Shown here in pieces: positions 10,735-23,400 of a stretch of DNA of 64,000 nt. The notes beneath the pieces were generated by a model. The model was given only the letters and a program-made list of their open reading frames with translations, searched no databases and was not told the DNA's origin. The position numbers were made by a program, and so were the translations under genes. How positions within the stretch are numbered: position 1 is the stretch's first letter; each line of letters starts with the position of its first letter. Source of the stretch: Portulaca oleracea (lineage: Eukaryota; Streptophyta; Magnoliopsida; Caryophyllales; Portulacaceae); the NCBI GenBank assembly GCA_029582165.1, contig CM055870.1:17362332-17426331 (forward strand). The letters are read 5' to 3'.

Positions 10735-11434
10735 AAATACAAATAATTCTTGTTTTTAACATTAAATTTATGTGAGCCTAAAATATATCTGATTCATATT
10801 TACCCTAACGAAAGATATGTTCTAATTATATTTAATTCGTCCATCTGAATTGATAGGCTTAGTATAGTTTAATTTTCAATTTGATGCTATGATTCTTGGT
10901 TGTTGTATTCAAGTATGAAAATTAAATTCACGTGTGAACAAAAAGTATAAGTATTTACCTGAACTCGAAATACACTTGACTCGTTGTTTTAATGTCAAAT
11001 TTGACTATACTCGAAATACACCTGACTTATATTTGCCATGACATATACATATGACCCTACGGTGCTCTCACTACACCCTTTTGTGGTGGGGTGCACAAAA
11101 ATTTTAGGAATCTCGATCTCGTTTGGCCTACTCAAGTATTGATCCCAAATTCCCCTATTGGTGGGAGTGAAATTGGGAGTGAGACTAAAAATGAGGTCTC
11201 ACTCAACTTTGCGACTGTGACTAAGACTTAGCTCGGTTCCTGGTCCCAGTCCTGACTTCCAGTTATATATAGATATAAAATAGAACAGTCGTTCTAAATA
11301 GAAAAAACAACCGACACATCACAAAACAACCTGAGTTTAATTGATGTTAATTCTGTCTTAGGCTATTATGAATCAAATGTGAAATTTAAGATATTGTGGT
11401 AAACGACACCAAAGTTGAGAATTCTAGAGCCTAA

Positions 11435-11482
<48 letters not shown>

Positions 11483-11697
11483 AAGTGTATCAAAACAAAA
11501 AAAAAAAAAACAATCGACACATCACAAAAAACCTGAGTTTAATTGATGTTAATTCGGTCTTGGGCTACAGTAGAATACCACCTCCAAAATTTGGGCTATT
11601 ATGAATCAAATGTGAAGTTCAACATGTCATTATAAACAACACCAAAGTTGAGAATTTTAGAACCTAATAATCCTACACACACACACACATACATTGT
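10735..11697. other. Intergenic DNA with an internal duplication and (TA)n
   Basis: No gene seen. A block beginning CGACACATCACAAAA and containing CTGAGTTTAATTGATGTTAA occurs at about 11311-11433 and again at about 11514-11674. The second copy carries extra bases (about 11556-11594), and the copies are separated by (TA)n at 11439-11480. Confidence 0.7.
11439..11480. repeat. (TA)n microsatellite
   Basis: About 42 bases of alternating TA. Confidence 0.95.
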
Positions 11698-11765
11698 GGT
11701 TCCTCCTCAATTGGTGAATTTCTTGCCTTCCCAATCCAAATAAATTCACCAATTGAGGAGGAACC
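11698..11765. repeat. Perfect 24-bp inverted repeat (hairpin)
   Basis: Arms 11698-11721 and 11742-11765 are exact reverse complements around a 20-bp loop. The left arm begins GGTTCCTCCTCAATTGG. It sits just upstream of the plus-oriented LTR piece. Confidence 0.95.
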
Positions 11766-12330
11766 ATTGCAGATGAGTGTAGGGCATGAGTTTTGTGGTT
11801 AAACCCATTATCTTTGTAAATATTTATATTAACTTTTTACCAGCTTTAGTCCTCTCTATATAAGGGTTAGTTTTGGTTAAGTTGTAATTAACTTTGGTTA
11901 ATTAGGCCCATTTTTCAGTTAACTCTCCATTTAACTCCACTCCTTTGCCTATATATGAGTATTGGAAAGACGAATTGCTTAACATGGTTTATTAATGAAA
12001 TAGTATCTTTGAGACCACACTCAAAACTCTCATCAAAGTCTTAATATCTTTAGCCTAATTCATGTTGGGTGGTGAATTTAAGCCAACTCTTTATTGTATT
12101 CATGTATTGTGGTGGGTAAACCTTTATCAATACATGGTGGGTTGTTAGATCTTAGTGATATTCATCTTTATCCAAGACTATATCAAGTTTTCTCTCTAGT
12201 GTTCTTCATCATTTTTGGTGTTATTCATTGAATTTTGGTGTTCTTGGTGAATTCTTCAACAAACAACTTGAGCAAATTCATATCCCACCGTGTCATTCTC
12301 CAGTTTGGTATTTTCCCTTCCCAGCTAGTA
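11766..12330 (+). repeat. Gypsy LTR fragment, plus orientation
   Basis: It aligns by eye, with many shared blocks, to the reverse complement of about 17825-18375. Examples are ATCAATACATGGTGGGTTGT, TATCAAGTTTTCTCTCTAGT and AGCAAATTCATATCCCACCG. It includes a TATA-like CCTATATATGAG. It is therefore the R-U5 side of the same LTR family as the minus-strand gypsy element, but pointing the other way. Confidence 0.75.
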
Positions 12331-12339
12331 AAGTTTAAT

Positions 12340-13057
12340 ATTGGTTACACCTGAGATAGGGGCCCAGTGAGTCCGGACTGAATTTACCCGAAGTAAAAAA
12401 AGAAAAAGAAAAAAAGGATACATCACAAATTACCCATAAAAAATCTATGTAATTTTTCACTAAGGGTGTGTTTGGTGCAAATGAAAATCATTTTCTATGA
12501 AAATGGTTTTCCTTGTAAAATGGTTTATCCGAGCAATGTGTTTTCAAGTGGAGAGGAAAGTCATCACACAATGGGAAACTGTTTCTCTCTCGATTGTGAC
12601 ACTTTGTAGGTCATGGGTGTGACCCTTGAAGTCGCAAGTGTGACTTCCTTGAAAAACAAGGAGGTCATCATCGTCTGAACATATATCGCGCGCGTGCCTT
12701 TGATCAACCGAAATCCATTACAAACATGACTCCTAAATAGAAAAATGCCTACAAAACACCTCAAAATTTGGATAAGGCATGGAAGAGGGTCACAGCCGTG
12801 ACCAGGGTGGTAACTCCCATGACTCCTCTCGGATGCCCACGCCTTGAACTCTCCCCAAAACAATCACCATGCCCAAGTCCTCATCCTTGTCGATGAAGTA
12901 CCCCCTCCCCTTGGGAGGTGCTTTTCCAACCCAAAGGATGGTCGACCATGACTTAAAAGGTTTTGAGCCATGAGAAAATTGGACCTCCAAGCTCATGATG
13001 GATGCTACCCTCTTGACTTGGTTAAGGAGAGTAGAAAAGGGACCCTAAGCCACTTCA
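12340..13057 (-). repeat. 3' LTR (U3 side) of gypsy element A
   Basis: It begins TGAAG at 13057 directly after the polypurine tract. It encodes in frame a SLEVQF...ILWVGKA stretch like the one in the other gypsy element (SLEVQF...ILWIGSEA). It contains repeated GTGAC/GTCAC words around 12590-12810. Its lower limit is unclear, because the R-U5 part expected next is instead found in reverse orientation at 11766-12330. Confidence 0.55.
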
Positions 13058-14608
13058 TCCTCCCCTTCTTGAAGAGGATTTTCCCTCAAACCCCATCGGC
13101 CTCATCCTCCTCGATATAAGGTGACAAGTTTCCAACGTTGAAGGTCGAGGAAACACCCATAACTCCCGGAAGCTCCAATGTATAAGCATTGTCGTTGATC
13201 TTCTCCTTAACCTTGAATGGTCCATCACTCCCGTACATAAGTTTGTTTTTTCTTCTAGCGGGAAATATCTCATTCCTAGGTGAATCCATACCAAATCTCT
13301 AGGTTCAAACATGATGCTCTGCCGATGTTTCTTCACCTAGGCCTTATACATTTCGTTGATCTTCTTAATTTTTTCTCGAATTTTCTCATGGAGTTTTTTT
13401 ACTTCTTTCACCTTCTCGCTTGCCTCAATACTCACTCTTGACTCCATACATAGGGGAGGAAGTTCAAGAGGAGTGACGGGGTTCACTCCATAACAAGTCA
13501 CAAATGGTGAATGCCTTGTAACAAAAGAAGGAGCCTGGTTATAAGGAAACACCCCATGACATAAATTTCATATCCCAATCCCTCAAAATTTTGTTAACAA
13601 ACCCCAAAGAAGAGTAGAGAGAGTTTTGTTAGTTATTTGCTTTTGTCTGTCAATTTGAGAATGATGAGATATACCAAAGAACAACTTAGTCCCTAACAAC
13701 TTCCGTAACGACCTCCATAAATGGCCAAGAAACATGGTATCCCGATCCGAAATGATACTCCATTCCCCATGATCTCTTTGAAAAAGAGAGAAGCTATAAG
13801 TAGCATCATCAGCTTCTCACATGCAACAAAATGCGTCATCTTTGAGAATTGATCTACCACAACATAACCACATCTTTAACTCTACAAGTCCGGGGAAGAG
13901 CAACGTAAGTCCATGCTAAGAGCTTCCCATGGACCATTAGGCACCAGTAGATGAGTGTAAAGGCCTTGGTGGAAGTGACTCTTAGCTTGTTAGCATGTAG
14001 CACACTTAGGAATGACATCATGAATGTCTCCCGCCCATCTTCAGCCGATAAGATGCTCCTTGAGTATATCAAGGGTCTTGTTGATGCCGAAATAACCGGC
14101 AAGACCACCACCATGGGCCTCCTTCATTAACAACTTTCTCAAGGGACACTTAGGGATGCACAATTTATTCCCCTTGAAGAAGAGACCTTCTTGTAGCACA
14201 TAAATACCACTATTCCCATGGAGATGAGATTTGAATTCTTTGTCCTCCTTGTATAACTCCTTAGTATGTTGAAAACTAAGAACCCGAGCCTCCACAATAG
14301 ACAACAAGGTATGCCGCCTTGAGACAACATCCACTACCATGTTCATGCTCTCCTTCTTGTGTTTCGCTACAAAAATTAAAGATTTGGAGAAATTTAACCC
14401 ACTTGACATGTCAAGAATTGAGCTTATGTTGGCCATTCAAGTATTTCAAGGCCTGATCGGAACGAAGCTCACATTGGCTCATCCCCAAATAATGGGACCA
14501 ATGATCTAACTCATCTAAGGCTTGAACCAAAGCATAAAACTCTTTATCATATGTCAAATAATGCTTCCTTGAATCGTTTAATTTCTTGCTAAAATAGGCA
14601 ATAAGACG
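13058..14608 (-). pseudogene. RNase H end and integrase of gypsy element A
   Basis: In minus order: RNase H remnant; VAKHKKESMNMVVDVVSRRH linker; integrase zinc region around MKEAHGGGLAGYFGINKTLD; a badly broken core (about 13560-14040); APSFVTRHSPFVTCYGVNP; a coiled-coil-like KVKEVKKLHEKIREKI; then the C-terminal barrel with DNAYTLELPG and FNVGNLSPYIEEDEAD. Multiple frames are needed (14436-14041, 13552-13337 and 13289-13086). The same landmarks appear in the other gypsy element, which supports the assignment. Confidence 0.85.
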
Positions 14609-16200
14609 CTAATTTTGCATCAAAACATCACCGATCCCAACTCCACTCGAATCACAATCAACTTCAAATACTTGTGAGAAGTCCAGAATGGACAACACTG
14701 GAGGCTCACACAATTTAGACTTCAACTTTTCAAATGCCTCTTGTGCAGATTTGGACCATTCAAAAGTCCCCTTTTTCAAATGTTCGGTGATTGGACCGGT
14801 GAGCCTACTAAAACACCGAATGAAGCGGTTGTAAAATGACGCGCGACCATGGAAACTTTGAACCTCAGTGATGTTAGAAGTGGGAGGCCAAGATCGAACG
14901 ACCTCAACCTTGGAAGGGCCCATAGAGATACCATCCTTCGAGACAATGTAACCCAACAAAGTGCCTTAAGGAGTGAAAAACTTGCATTTCTCAATTTTCC
15001 CAGACAGATTTTGCCACCTTAATATATTAAAGACCGCTTCCAAATGAGATAGATTGTCGCCCTCATTCTTGGAGTACACAAGAATATCATCGAAGTATCC
15101 AATCATAAATTTCCCAATATATAGTCGAATGGCCTTGTTCATGAGCCACATGAAGGTGCTACGAGCATTTGACAACCCCAAAGACATAATCATTCACTCA
15201 TACAAGTCTCCTTTAGTTTTGGATGTCGTCCTCCATTCATCACCCTCTCACATGCAGATTTGATGATACATGCTCCTTAGATCAATCTTCGAAAAAAAAT
15301 GCTAGACCTGTGCAACTCATCCCACATATCGTTGAGCCTCAGTATAGGATACCAGTATTTGATGGTGATGTTGTTGATAGCTTGGCTAACAATACAAATG
15401 CAGTAAGTGCCATCTTTCTCAGGAACCAACAATGGCGGAACTGAGTACGAACTCCTGCTCTATGGAACATATCCCTGTTCAATTGTCTCACCAACTAGGC
15501 GTTGCAACTCCTTAGTCTCTTAGGGATTGCACATATAGGCCACCTTGTTATTAAGTAAAGGGGCCCCAGGAATGAGATCGATTTGATGCTTTATTCCTTG
15601 AATAGGTGGAAAGAGCGTCCGGCAAATCTTGAGGAAACACATCACCATATCGTGTAAGTAAAGGAGCCACAAGAGGGTGTAAAGGTTTCGCTACCTCACT
15701 CTAGTTATATTCTAGGAGAAGCAAGGCAAAGACTTTCTTTCCCTTCCTTAAAGCTCTCTCTACCTATGTCTTGTTCATGTGTTTCGTCTTCTTACATCCT
15801 ATCCCAGGTTTGGTAGGTACTATGTCATGTGGTGCTAGTGGTGATATCTTAACCCTTCTCTTGTTGTTATGTACAAAAGTATAAGTATTCTCTATCCCCT
15901 CAAGAATATCATGTTTTTCAAATTGCCAAGGACGACTCAATAAGACATGGCAAACACTCATAGGCACAACATTACACAAATTGTATCATGATATTTGGAA
16001 CCAATAGATAAATTAACTAAAAATTTCTTGATTACCTTGAGTTCGCCATTATTCTTGAGTCACTTCAAAGAATAGGACTTGAGATGTGGAATTAGGGGAA
16101 GTCCTGGATTTCCCCCCATATGAGTTGATGCCACATATGTATAGTTGCATCCATCAATAAATAAGTTACACACCTTTCTGCCTACGGTACACCTCAAGGA
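14609..16200 (-). pseudogene. Protease and reverse transcriptase of gypsy element A
   Basis: A protease-like IDGCNYTYVAS stretch lies at about 16090-16170, then CHVLLSRPWQFE (15979-15764). RT follows with GLSNARSTFMWLMN and the catalytic YFDDILVYS (15193-14966). The thumb/connection part has GYIVSKDGISM and FYNRFIRCFS, leading into RNase H with FEVDCDSSG (14959-14609). The palm segment between about 15200 and 15560 is fragmented across frames. No intact reading frame remains. Confidence 0.87.
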
Positions 16201-17290
16201 AAAATCAAATCTTATTGAGCCTTATCAAGAGGAGATGCATTAGCATACAACACCATCTTTAAGACAAGTAATTCACCATTGTTCACTTTAAGAACTTCGG
16301 GATCCTCAACAACACATTCGAGTTCCTCTTATGTGGTCTTAAGCTCTTCTTCAATCTCGTGTACTTCTTGCAAAGTCAAGGTTCTTTGAGTCTGAAAATA
16401 ACTGTATTCTTGACATTTGAAGCACCTTTACCTTCCATATTTTTGGGAAGCATCGTAGGGGACGAAAATGAGATACCTTATCCTTTGTTGACCATATTGG
16501 GAGGAGTTGACTTTGGAGCTTCGTTAGGTCTTAAAGTAGCTAGTTGTGAAAGTTTGGGAGGAGGAATTAAGGCATGACCATAGGACCTTGGTAAAGACTT
16601 CTCCTTCTTACTTCCTTCGACTTTGATCGCCAAATTGCACAAATTATCCAAGGAATGATATGGTTGTCTCAACCTTCTTAGCAATAGAGGGAGATAAACC
16701 ATTCAAGAACCACATCATGGTTTTCTCCGAAGGCTTTTACACTTGGCTCTTGATGAGTAAATGTTCAAATTCCTAGATATATTCACACACGCTTCTCTTC
16801 CCTTGCTCAAGGGTGGAGAGTCTTCTCAAAGTGTCTTGTTCGCAGGCACTTGGTAAGAATCGATTATTCATAAACTTCTTAAGCTATTCCTACGAAGCAA
16901 TCTTTCTTTTGCCATCTCGAGCTCATTGAGCTTCCACACTTTCAACCAAAGCGATGCAACTTTGGTGAGCTTTAAGCTAGCGACCTTAAAAGCTTTCTCA
17001 TCATGAAGTTCCACATTCCAAATAATCGTCAGGATCAAAGGAGCCATTGAACTCTGGGATCTCAACCTTGACATCATGAAGTTCATCCCCTTTGCGGCCT
17101 CTCTCCCCTTCCTCGTTGCTGACACATTTGATTGGAGCCACTGTCATCACTCGACTCAAAGGTAGAAAGAGGATGGATAGGGATATGGATAGGGGGTGTC
17201 TCTCTCCTTGTGGACCAAGGTTAGGTCGGAAGATGTGCAAGGATCATCTCAACCTGATTTGTAATAGCACCAAAAGCATTTTAAGGTTCT
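16201..17290 (-). pseudogene. Gag of gypsy element A
   Basis: Retrotrans_gag-type landmarks are split between frames: DVKVEIPEFNGSFDPDDYLE (17240-17001), LKLTKVASLW (17125-16868) and a downstream LDNLCNLAIKVE piece (16702-16478). Frameshifts and stops separate them. It would be the particle protein; no zinc knuckle could be read with confidence. Confidence 0.75.
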
Positions 17291-17529
17291 AGACCGCACT
17301 CTACAACCATGGATATGGGCTTCTTCAAGCGGAGGTTCCAAGAGTGCTCTTTGATGCTGGCTAGTTCCTCCTTGATTAGGATCAATATGGAATCCATTCT
17401 CAAGAGGAAGAGATAAGGATGGAATATGTTTAGGATTTTTTTATTTTTTTTTGTGGAGCTTGGTTTTCTTATAGTATGCTATGTGTTTAACTTAGTTTTT
17501 TTTTTTTTTGTAGTTTTTATGCACCAAAG

Positions 17530-18515
17530 AGAGAAAATAAGGAAAAACAATAAAGAGAGCAAATGACAACAAATTCCACCAACTCCAAGATAATCATAAC
17601 TCCAAAGCCAATCTATACCAAGATAACAAGATCACCAAGACAATCATCCAACCAAAATACCCCAAGATTTCGATAAACCCCAACAAATCACACTAACGAT
17701 CAAACCCAATAAGATCATGACTACCATCAAGATCAAGAACATACAACAAGGTAAAAAACATCCAATATGGCCATGAACTCCAAAAATCAACCAAACCAAA
17801 GAAAATCAAGCAAGAAAGTAACCTAGATGTTCTAATGGCAAATGAAGCATGACACGGTGGGAGATGAATTTGCTTGAGTTCTTTCTTGAAGAGCATTCAC
17901 CAAGAACACCAAAATCCAGTAAAGAACACCAAGAACCATGAAGAACACTAGAGAGAAAACTTGATATGGTCTTGGATAAAGTTAAATCACCACCAAGATC
18001 TACAACCCACCATGTATTGATAAAGGTTTACCAACCAAAATACGATAAAGAGTTTGCTTAATTCACCACGTAACATGAATTAGGGTAAAGATATTGAGAC
18101 TTTAAGGAGGATTTTGAGTTTGATCTCAAAAATACCATTTTATTAATCAATTAAGTTAATCTCTTCCTCTTTCCATTTACCCATATATAGTCAAAGAAGT
18201 AGAGCTAAATCCCCAAGGAGAGATAAATGAAAAATGGGCATAATTAATTCAAGTTAATTACAACTTAAATGACTCAAATTAACCCTAATAGAGAGAGGAC
18301 TAAAACTGATCAAATATTAAGACAAGGGTTTACAAAGATAATGCATTTTAACCACCAAAATCATGCCCTAATCGCAATGTTTCATTAAATGAAACTGAGG
18401 GGGTTACGTGAATATCATGACACTATAATCTTCCACCAAATTAAGGTTCATATATATAGTATGTTAGCAAGTGAGTTAATATTGGAACACCCCAAGGGAT
18501 GCCCACCTTCACTTT
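17530..18515 (-). repeat. 5' LTR-like region of gypsy element A
   Basis: Its reverse complement matches the plus-strand piece 11766-12330 over about 17825-18375, including a TATA-like CTATATATGGG. A possible LTR start, TGAAGGTGGGC at about 18513, loosely resembles the TGAAGTGGC start of the 3' LTR. The exact end and primer site were not found. Confidence 0.5.
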
Positions 18516-18889
18516 CTTAATGTGAGAAAAAGACAAGGGATCAATAATGACTCTAAGAGTATGAGTAGATATACATGGAGTCCTCCATCAGAGGTAGACA
18601 TATGAAACCTTCTACACGTACATGTCTTAATGATCCACTTTTGATAGATAAAGATTTATGTTTATGTTGATTCAACGCCAACGGATAAACAATAGATATA
18701 ATGTCATCAAAATCCGACCAAAACCAACTTAAACTCTTAATAGATGATCACAATATCTTAGACTACTGATTTAGACTAGCTTTAACATCAAAAGGCTCCT
18801 ACTTATACTAGCATTTCCCCGTAAAACACCAATGAAATGGTAGTAACTAGTAAAGTAGCAAAAATATTTAAAAATAGATATGATCAACC

Positions 18890-19460
18890 ATAAAGAATCT
18901 CACCAAGTTGTTCTAGGTCCACCAAGGTAGAAGCACAAAGTAAAATCACCAACTCTACACCATAGAAGAACCCAAAATCCCCACCAAGCATTGATATAAA
19001 GCAACACCAACAAATACTCTAAAGAAGATACTCCAAAAGCACCTCCATTAACAATGGACAAAGCAAGCCTAGAGATTTTGTGAAGGGTTTCAAAATACCC
19101 CATTTTCATTGATCACCAAGTTGGCTCCTTTTCCTTTAAATGCCTTAGTTTTTACAGGCAAATCAAGGGTCATAATTAACCCATTACATCCAGAGACTAA
19201 GATTTAACAAAGATAAACTACCGTAGAGGGAAGGGCAAAAGGGGAAAAAATACATGGGTAGTGGGATATCCCACAAAAAGAAAAATACAACTCAAAACGC
19301 GACACAAACGAAAACACAACACGGAACGACCGTGTCATCCAATGACACAATCGTGTCTTCCCTTCTGGATGGGGGGTCATGAACGTGTTGATTGGTGACA
19401 TGGTCGTGTCCCTGTTGCTTAGAGAAGGGGACACAACTGCTTAGTGTTGGGAGTGTCCCG
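18890..19460 (-). repeat. Second LTR-like fragment, minus orientation
   Basis: Laid out like the neighbouring gypsy LTR when read on the minus strand: a part rich in GTGTC/GACAC words (19300-19460), an AT-rich promoter-like part, then TTGGTG-rich DNA ending near 18890. It carries no coding domain. It could be a solo LTR of a related family; the ends are not defined. Confidence 0.35.
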
Positions 19461-20203
19461 ACAATGTTCAATTCTATTTGAGTATTCAAGCCAAATTAAT
19501 TGATACGCTGCAAGTGCACGAGTTTGATTGTAACATGTATCAAGGTTGATTCCACAGGTACTTTGCTAAACGTCGCAGAGAACTAGCCTCCTAATTAATT
19601 GCTAAATCGATCAAGATTTTGATTTGATTTTTTCTAACAACTAATCTAGTAATCTAACTATCAAAGGCTCAAATTCCTGGGTTTAAACAAGTAATTAAAA
19701 GCATCAAGGGGATAAACTAAAGTCACTTAGTGAATCAACTAAGTAGTTGAACATGCATCACTAATTTGATACATTCTGTTGATAATCACATAAATTATTT
19801 CACAACAAACTTTTGGTAAAGTTGCGAATTTCTCCTATTGGTGCTCCATTCAACAATCTAATACCATGCAATTGGTGGCCAATGAAAGCAATGACATATA
19901 TATAGGCTATACAGAATGCATTCAAACTAGATTCATGTGTATTCAATCCAACAAAAGCTAATTCATCAAACCACTATGGAGGTTCATCCCCCTAAGCTAA
20001 GGGAAATTACTCACTACTCATGATTAAACTGCAAAAACACTTAAAATCTATTCTAAAAAGTATGTAAATACTAAAAAGGCAGAGAAGAAACTAAACTATG
20101 ATGACAATCTTGATGGGAAACTCAACATATAAAAGATCGAAGGATAAAGAGAATATGCTTTATTATATGAATTTAGCTGATGATTACCTATGCAAACTAC
20201 TAA

Positions 20204-20284
<81 letters not shown>

Positions 20285-20413
20285 TTATGAATACAAAGAG
20301 TGATGTTGAAATATGTATGATTCTATATATGAGGGCATTATTGTCATTCTATGTCTATCCAAAAATAATTTTTCCCTAAATATAAAAAACACAACCAAAT
20401 CACCCTTAAAAAC
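19461..20413. other. Non-coding, with a long (AT)n tract
   Basis: No gene seen. Around 19501-19570 the phrase TGATACGCTGCAAGTGCACG resembles sequences seen near retroelement ends. An (AT)n-(AC)n microsatellite occupies 20207-20284. The block at 20146-20207 recurs with small changes at about 32792-32868. Confidence 0.5.
20207..20284. repeat. (AT)n(AC)n microsatellite
   Basis: About 68 bases of AT followed by about 10 of AC. The YIYIYI proteins predicted here are artefacts. Confidence 0.95.
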
Positions 20414-23400
20414 GAACAAATTAGGATTAAACCCATTGAGGTTTAGTGAAAGTGAAAATTTACCCCCAAAGTTTGGGAAATTAGGTTTATGCTACTTGAA
20501 GTTTGAACATTTTATTATTTTACTCCTTTTCCAGTGAATGACAATTTTACCCCTGTAGGATGGTATGAAAAGTCTAACATAACCCTAATTAAAAATATTA
20601 AAAAAATAACTTTACCTCCAAAAAATTAATCAGTTAGTTTCAAAAAAACATGAAGGAGGAATTGAACGAAAATAACCCTAACTTGAACCCTAATTTCAAC
20701 AAAATTCGACTAGCTATAAAAATCTCAAATCAAGTAAGAATGACGGCACAATTGACCGAAAGAAAGACATACCTTCATATGAATATGCAAGAGACACTAA
20801 GTGTAACGCCCCGGAATTTCAATTCTAAACTTAACGGTCAAAATCAAACGTTGACTAACATTAACAGCGGAAGACTCGTTTTTTTTTCTTTTACTTGGGC
20901 GTTACTGTCGTACCTCCGAAGAGATACAAGGCAAGGACAGACACTAACAGAATAAACTAAGAACTTCAAGTTTTAACAAACGAAACAAACTTCGAATTCT
21001 AGAACAACATAAACTCAACATTTACTAAACTTCAAGTCTAAACATAAACTAAACTTTATTCTCAAACGGCTAACTCCAACGTCCTCACTTCTATTGCCCA
21101 TCCCCATCACATAATTGATCTCCACCTGAAAACAAAACATTCACAATATGAGGGGGGAAACCTCAATAATGTCTACTCCTAATCACAAAGCGGTTAAAAT
21201 CTTTTAAACCATTTTAGGGGAGGGGAACAAGTCAAACCTTTTCGCAATTCAATTGAATCCCAACCCAGTAGTAACCAGAGTTCAAAAATATCAAAACTTA
21301 TAAACCAACGATCAACTTCCAACTCGGAAAAACACAATGTTCCAAAACCACAAGCGGTTTCAACCCAAAATCGGACATCGAAATCGAAATCGAAACGAAG
21401 CAGTAATCGAAGCGAGTAAACTTTTCCTCAGAAAACATATCAGAACTTTATTATGCGGGCGGGATTTGCCTATCCCCAGAATATCAGAACTCAGAATCAG
21501 AACAGGATCTCAGATCCTCGAATCGAGAATGGATGGCGGTCGAAGCGAATCGGATGTGTGCACAATCTCGAAATAATATCGGGACTCCGATCTCTTGATA
21601 ACTCCTGCGAGCAGATCATGGTCTAAGTGCGTTACCGCAACCCGCTTATGGTTTCATTTTGATTATTAGTATCTTATGAATTATCGACCGATCTCAAATA
21701 AAACCCAACCCGATTTCCAAAATCGCGTGAATAAAACTCGAGTTTAAAAGGCGCCACGTTTTACTCAACTCGGAAAAACAACTCACGGACATCCAAATCG
21801 ATACAGTCTAACTTACAGAAAGTCCGTCAGGAGGATGCAAGCTTCATAAAACATATTAAAATCACAAAGCAGATAAAGAGCATGCCAAGGGATTAGGACA
21901 TAGACATTACTGTAGAAAGTCACTTCAATCAAAAGATGCTGCAGACTCTTGGTTCGTGTCCTCGCTCAAACCTAATAAAAGGTTCTAAAATCAAAAAGTG
22001 CTCTAACGATTTCTTTAACATCCTAACTACCCTTCCCAAATTATATTTTATTCCTTCTAATCACAACCCACACAATTTCTAACATAAAGTCTTTAACAAG
22101 AACTTATACTCATTCATAATATAAAATTAAAACTCTACCAAGGCCTAACAAAATATTTTTAACTTAACATTAACGTAATAATAATAATAATAACTTTAAA
22201 CATGACTTGTAATATAATAATACTTGTAATAACACACTATCGAAATACCCTTGTAAATAATAAAATGAACCCACTTTAAGAAGATATTATTACTAGTAAT
22301 ATTGTAACAACATTAACTTAATATTATGAAAACATAGGATATAAAATAAACTAAACTTTGTAATAATCACAACATATAATATAGCAATATATTTGATAAA
22401 CTTGACATTAACATACTAATATATAAAAAGGTAGTAATACTTTGTAAAACTAACTTTCAAAGTAACAAGGACTTAATAATATAACAACTACAAGAATAAT
22501 ATAATGAACCTAATTTTATAATAGTTCCAACATAAGATATTAGCTTTTATATAATATGCAATCAAGACATAGTATTACCACATTTAGATAGTAAAATCAT
22601 GTATTAAACATTAGGTAATAATTTTTACTAAATAATATGGAAAATATTAATAACTTAATATTATTGTCAAAATAAATAATATACTTGATATATAAACATA
22701 CAAAATAACAAGATATTTACTAATACTTAACATTATTACACTAATATTCATGAAATCATAACATGGATATTAACATCAAAATTCCACATAACATATAAAC
22801 TATATATATTAACTTATAACCCTACACTAAACACACCCTAATAACCACTTATTAAACTAACATGTATTTAGTCAATATTAATAGTAAATATACAAGTTTA
22901 TTTACTCTAAAACACATTAGTAAACTTAATACATGATTAACTAACCTAACACATAATACCCATATTATTGTAGAGAGAGAAAGAGAGAGAGAGAGGCACA
23001 AACAAAGGGTCCAAGCTAGAAGAGGTGGGGCCGGGGTGGCTCAGGCGCGGTGGGAGCCTCGGCGGTGTTAGAGCGGCAGTGGTCGTGGCGAGCTTTGGTG
23101 GCGGCGGATGGTGATGGGTGCAACCAGGGCACAAGGAGAAAGGGAGAAAAAGAGGGGAGGCTCGGTGGAGCTCGGGGTGGCGGTGGCCGGACTCGGTGGT
23201 GGTCAGCGCGGCGATCGGCAGGAACGAGGCGCAGGGGGTGCACAGGGTGGTTGAGGTGGTGCGAGAGTGGTGGTGGGGTTGGGATGTCGGGTGCAACAAG
23301 GGGATTAGGGTCGGTTTCGGCGTCGGTGTGGCGGAAAATGGGCGGCGATAGTTGGGTGGTGGTCGGAGGAAGGAGGGAAGGCGGAGGGAGGTGATGTGGT

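Larger units (their letters stand above)
12340..18515 (-). mobile_element. Ty3/gypsy LTR retrotransposon A, heavily decayed
   Basis: On the minus strand the order is gag, protease, RT, RNase H, integrase, which is the Ty3/gypsy order. The 3' polypurine tract AAGAAGGGGAGGA lies immediately before the 3' LTR start TGAAG at 13057. The 5' LTR-like region is about 17530-18515. All coding domains carry stops and frameshifts. The proteins are close to those of the plus-strand element at 34871-40740, so both belong to one lineage. The polyprotein end runs into the LTR, as known for CRM-type chromoviruses; that lineage call is tentative. Outer ends are approximate. Confidence 0.8.

Noticed and set aside
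20096..20379. Open frames translating to repeated Tyr-Ile on both strands
   Set aside because: Produced by the (AT)n microsatellite.
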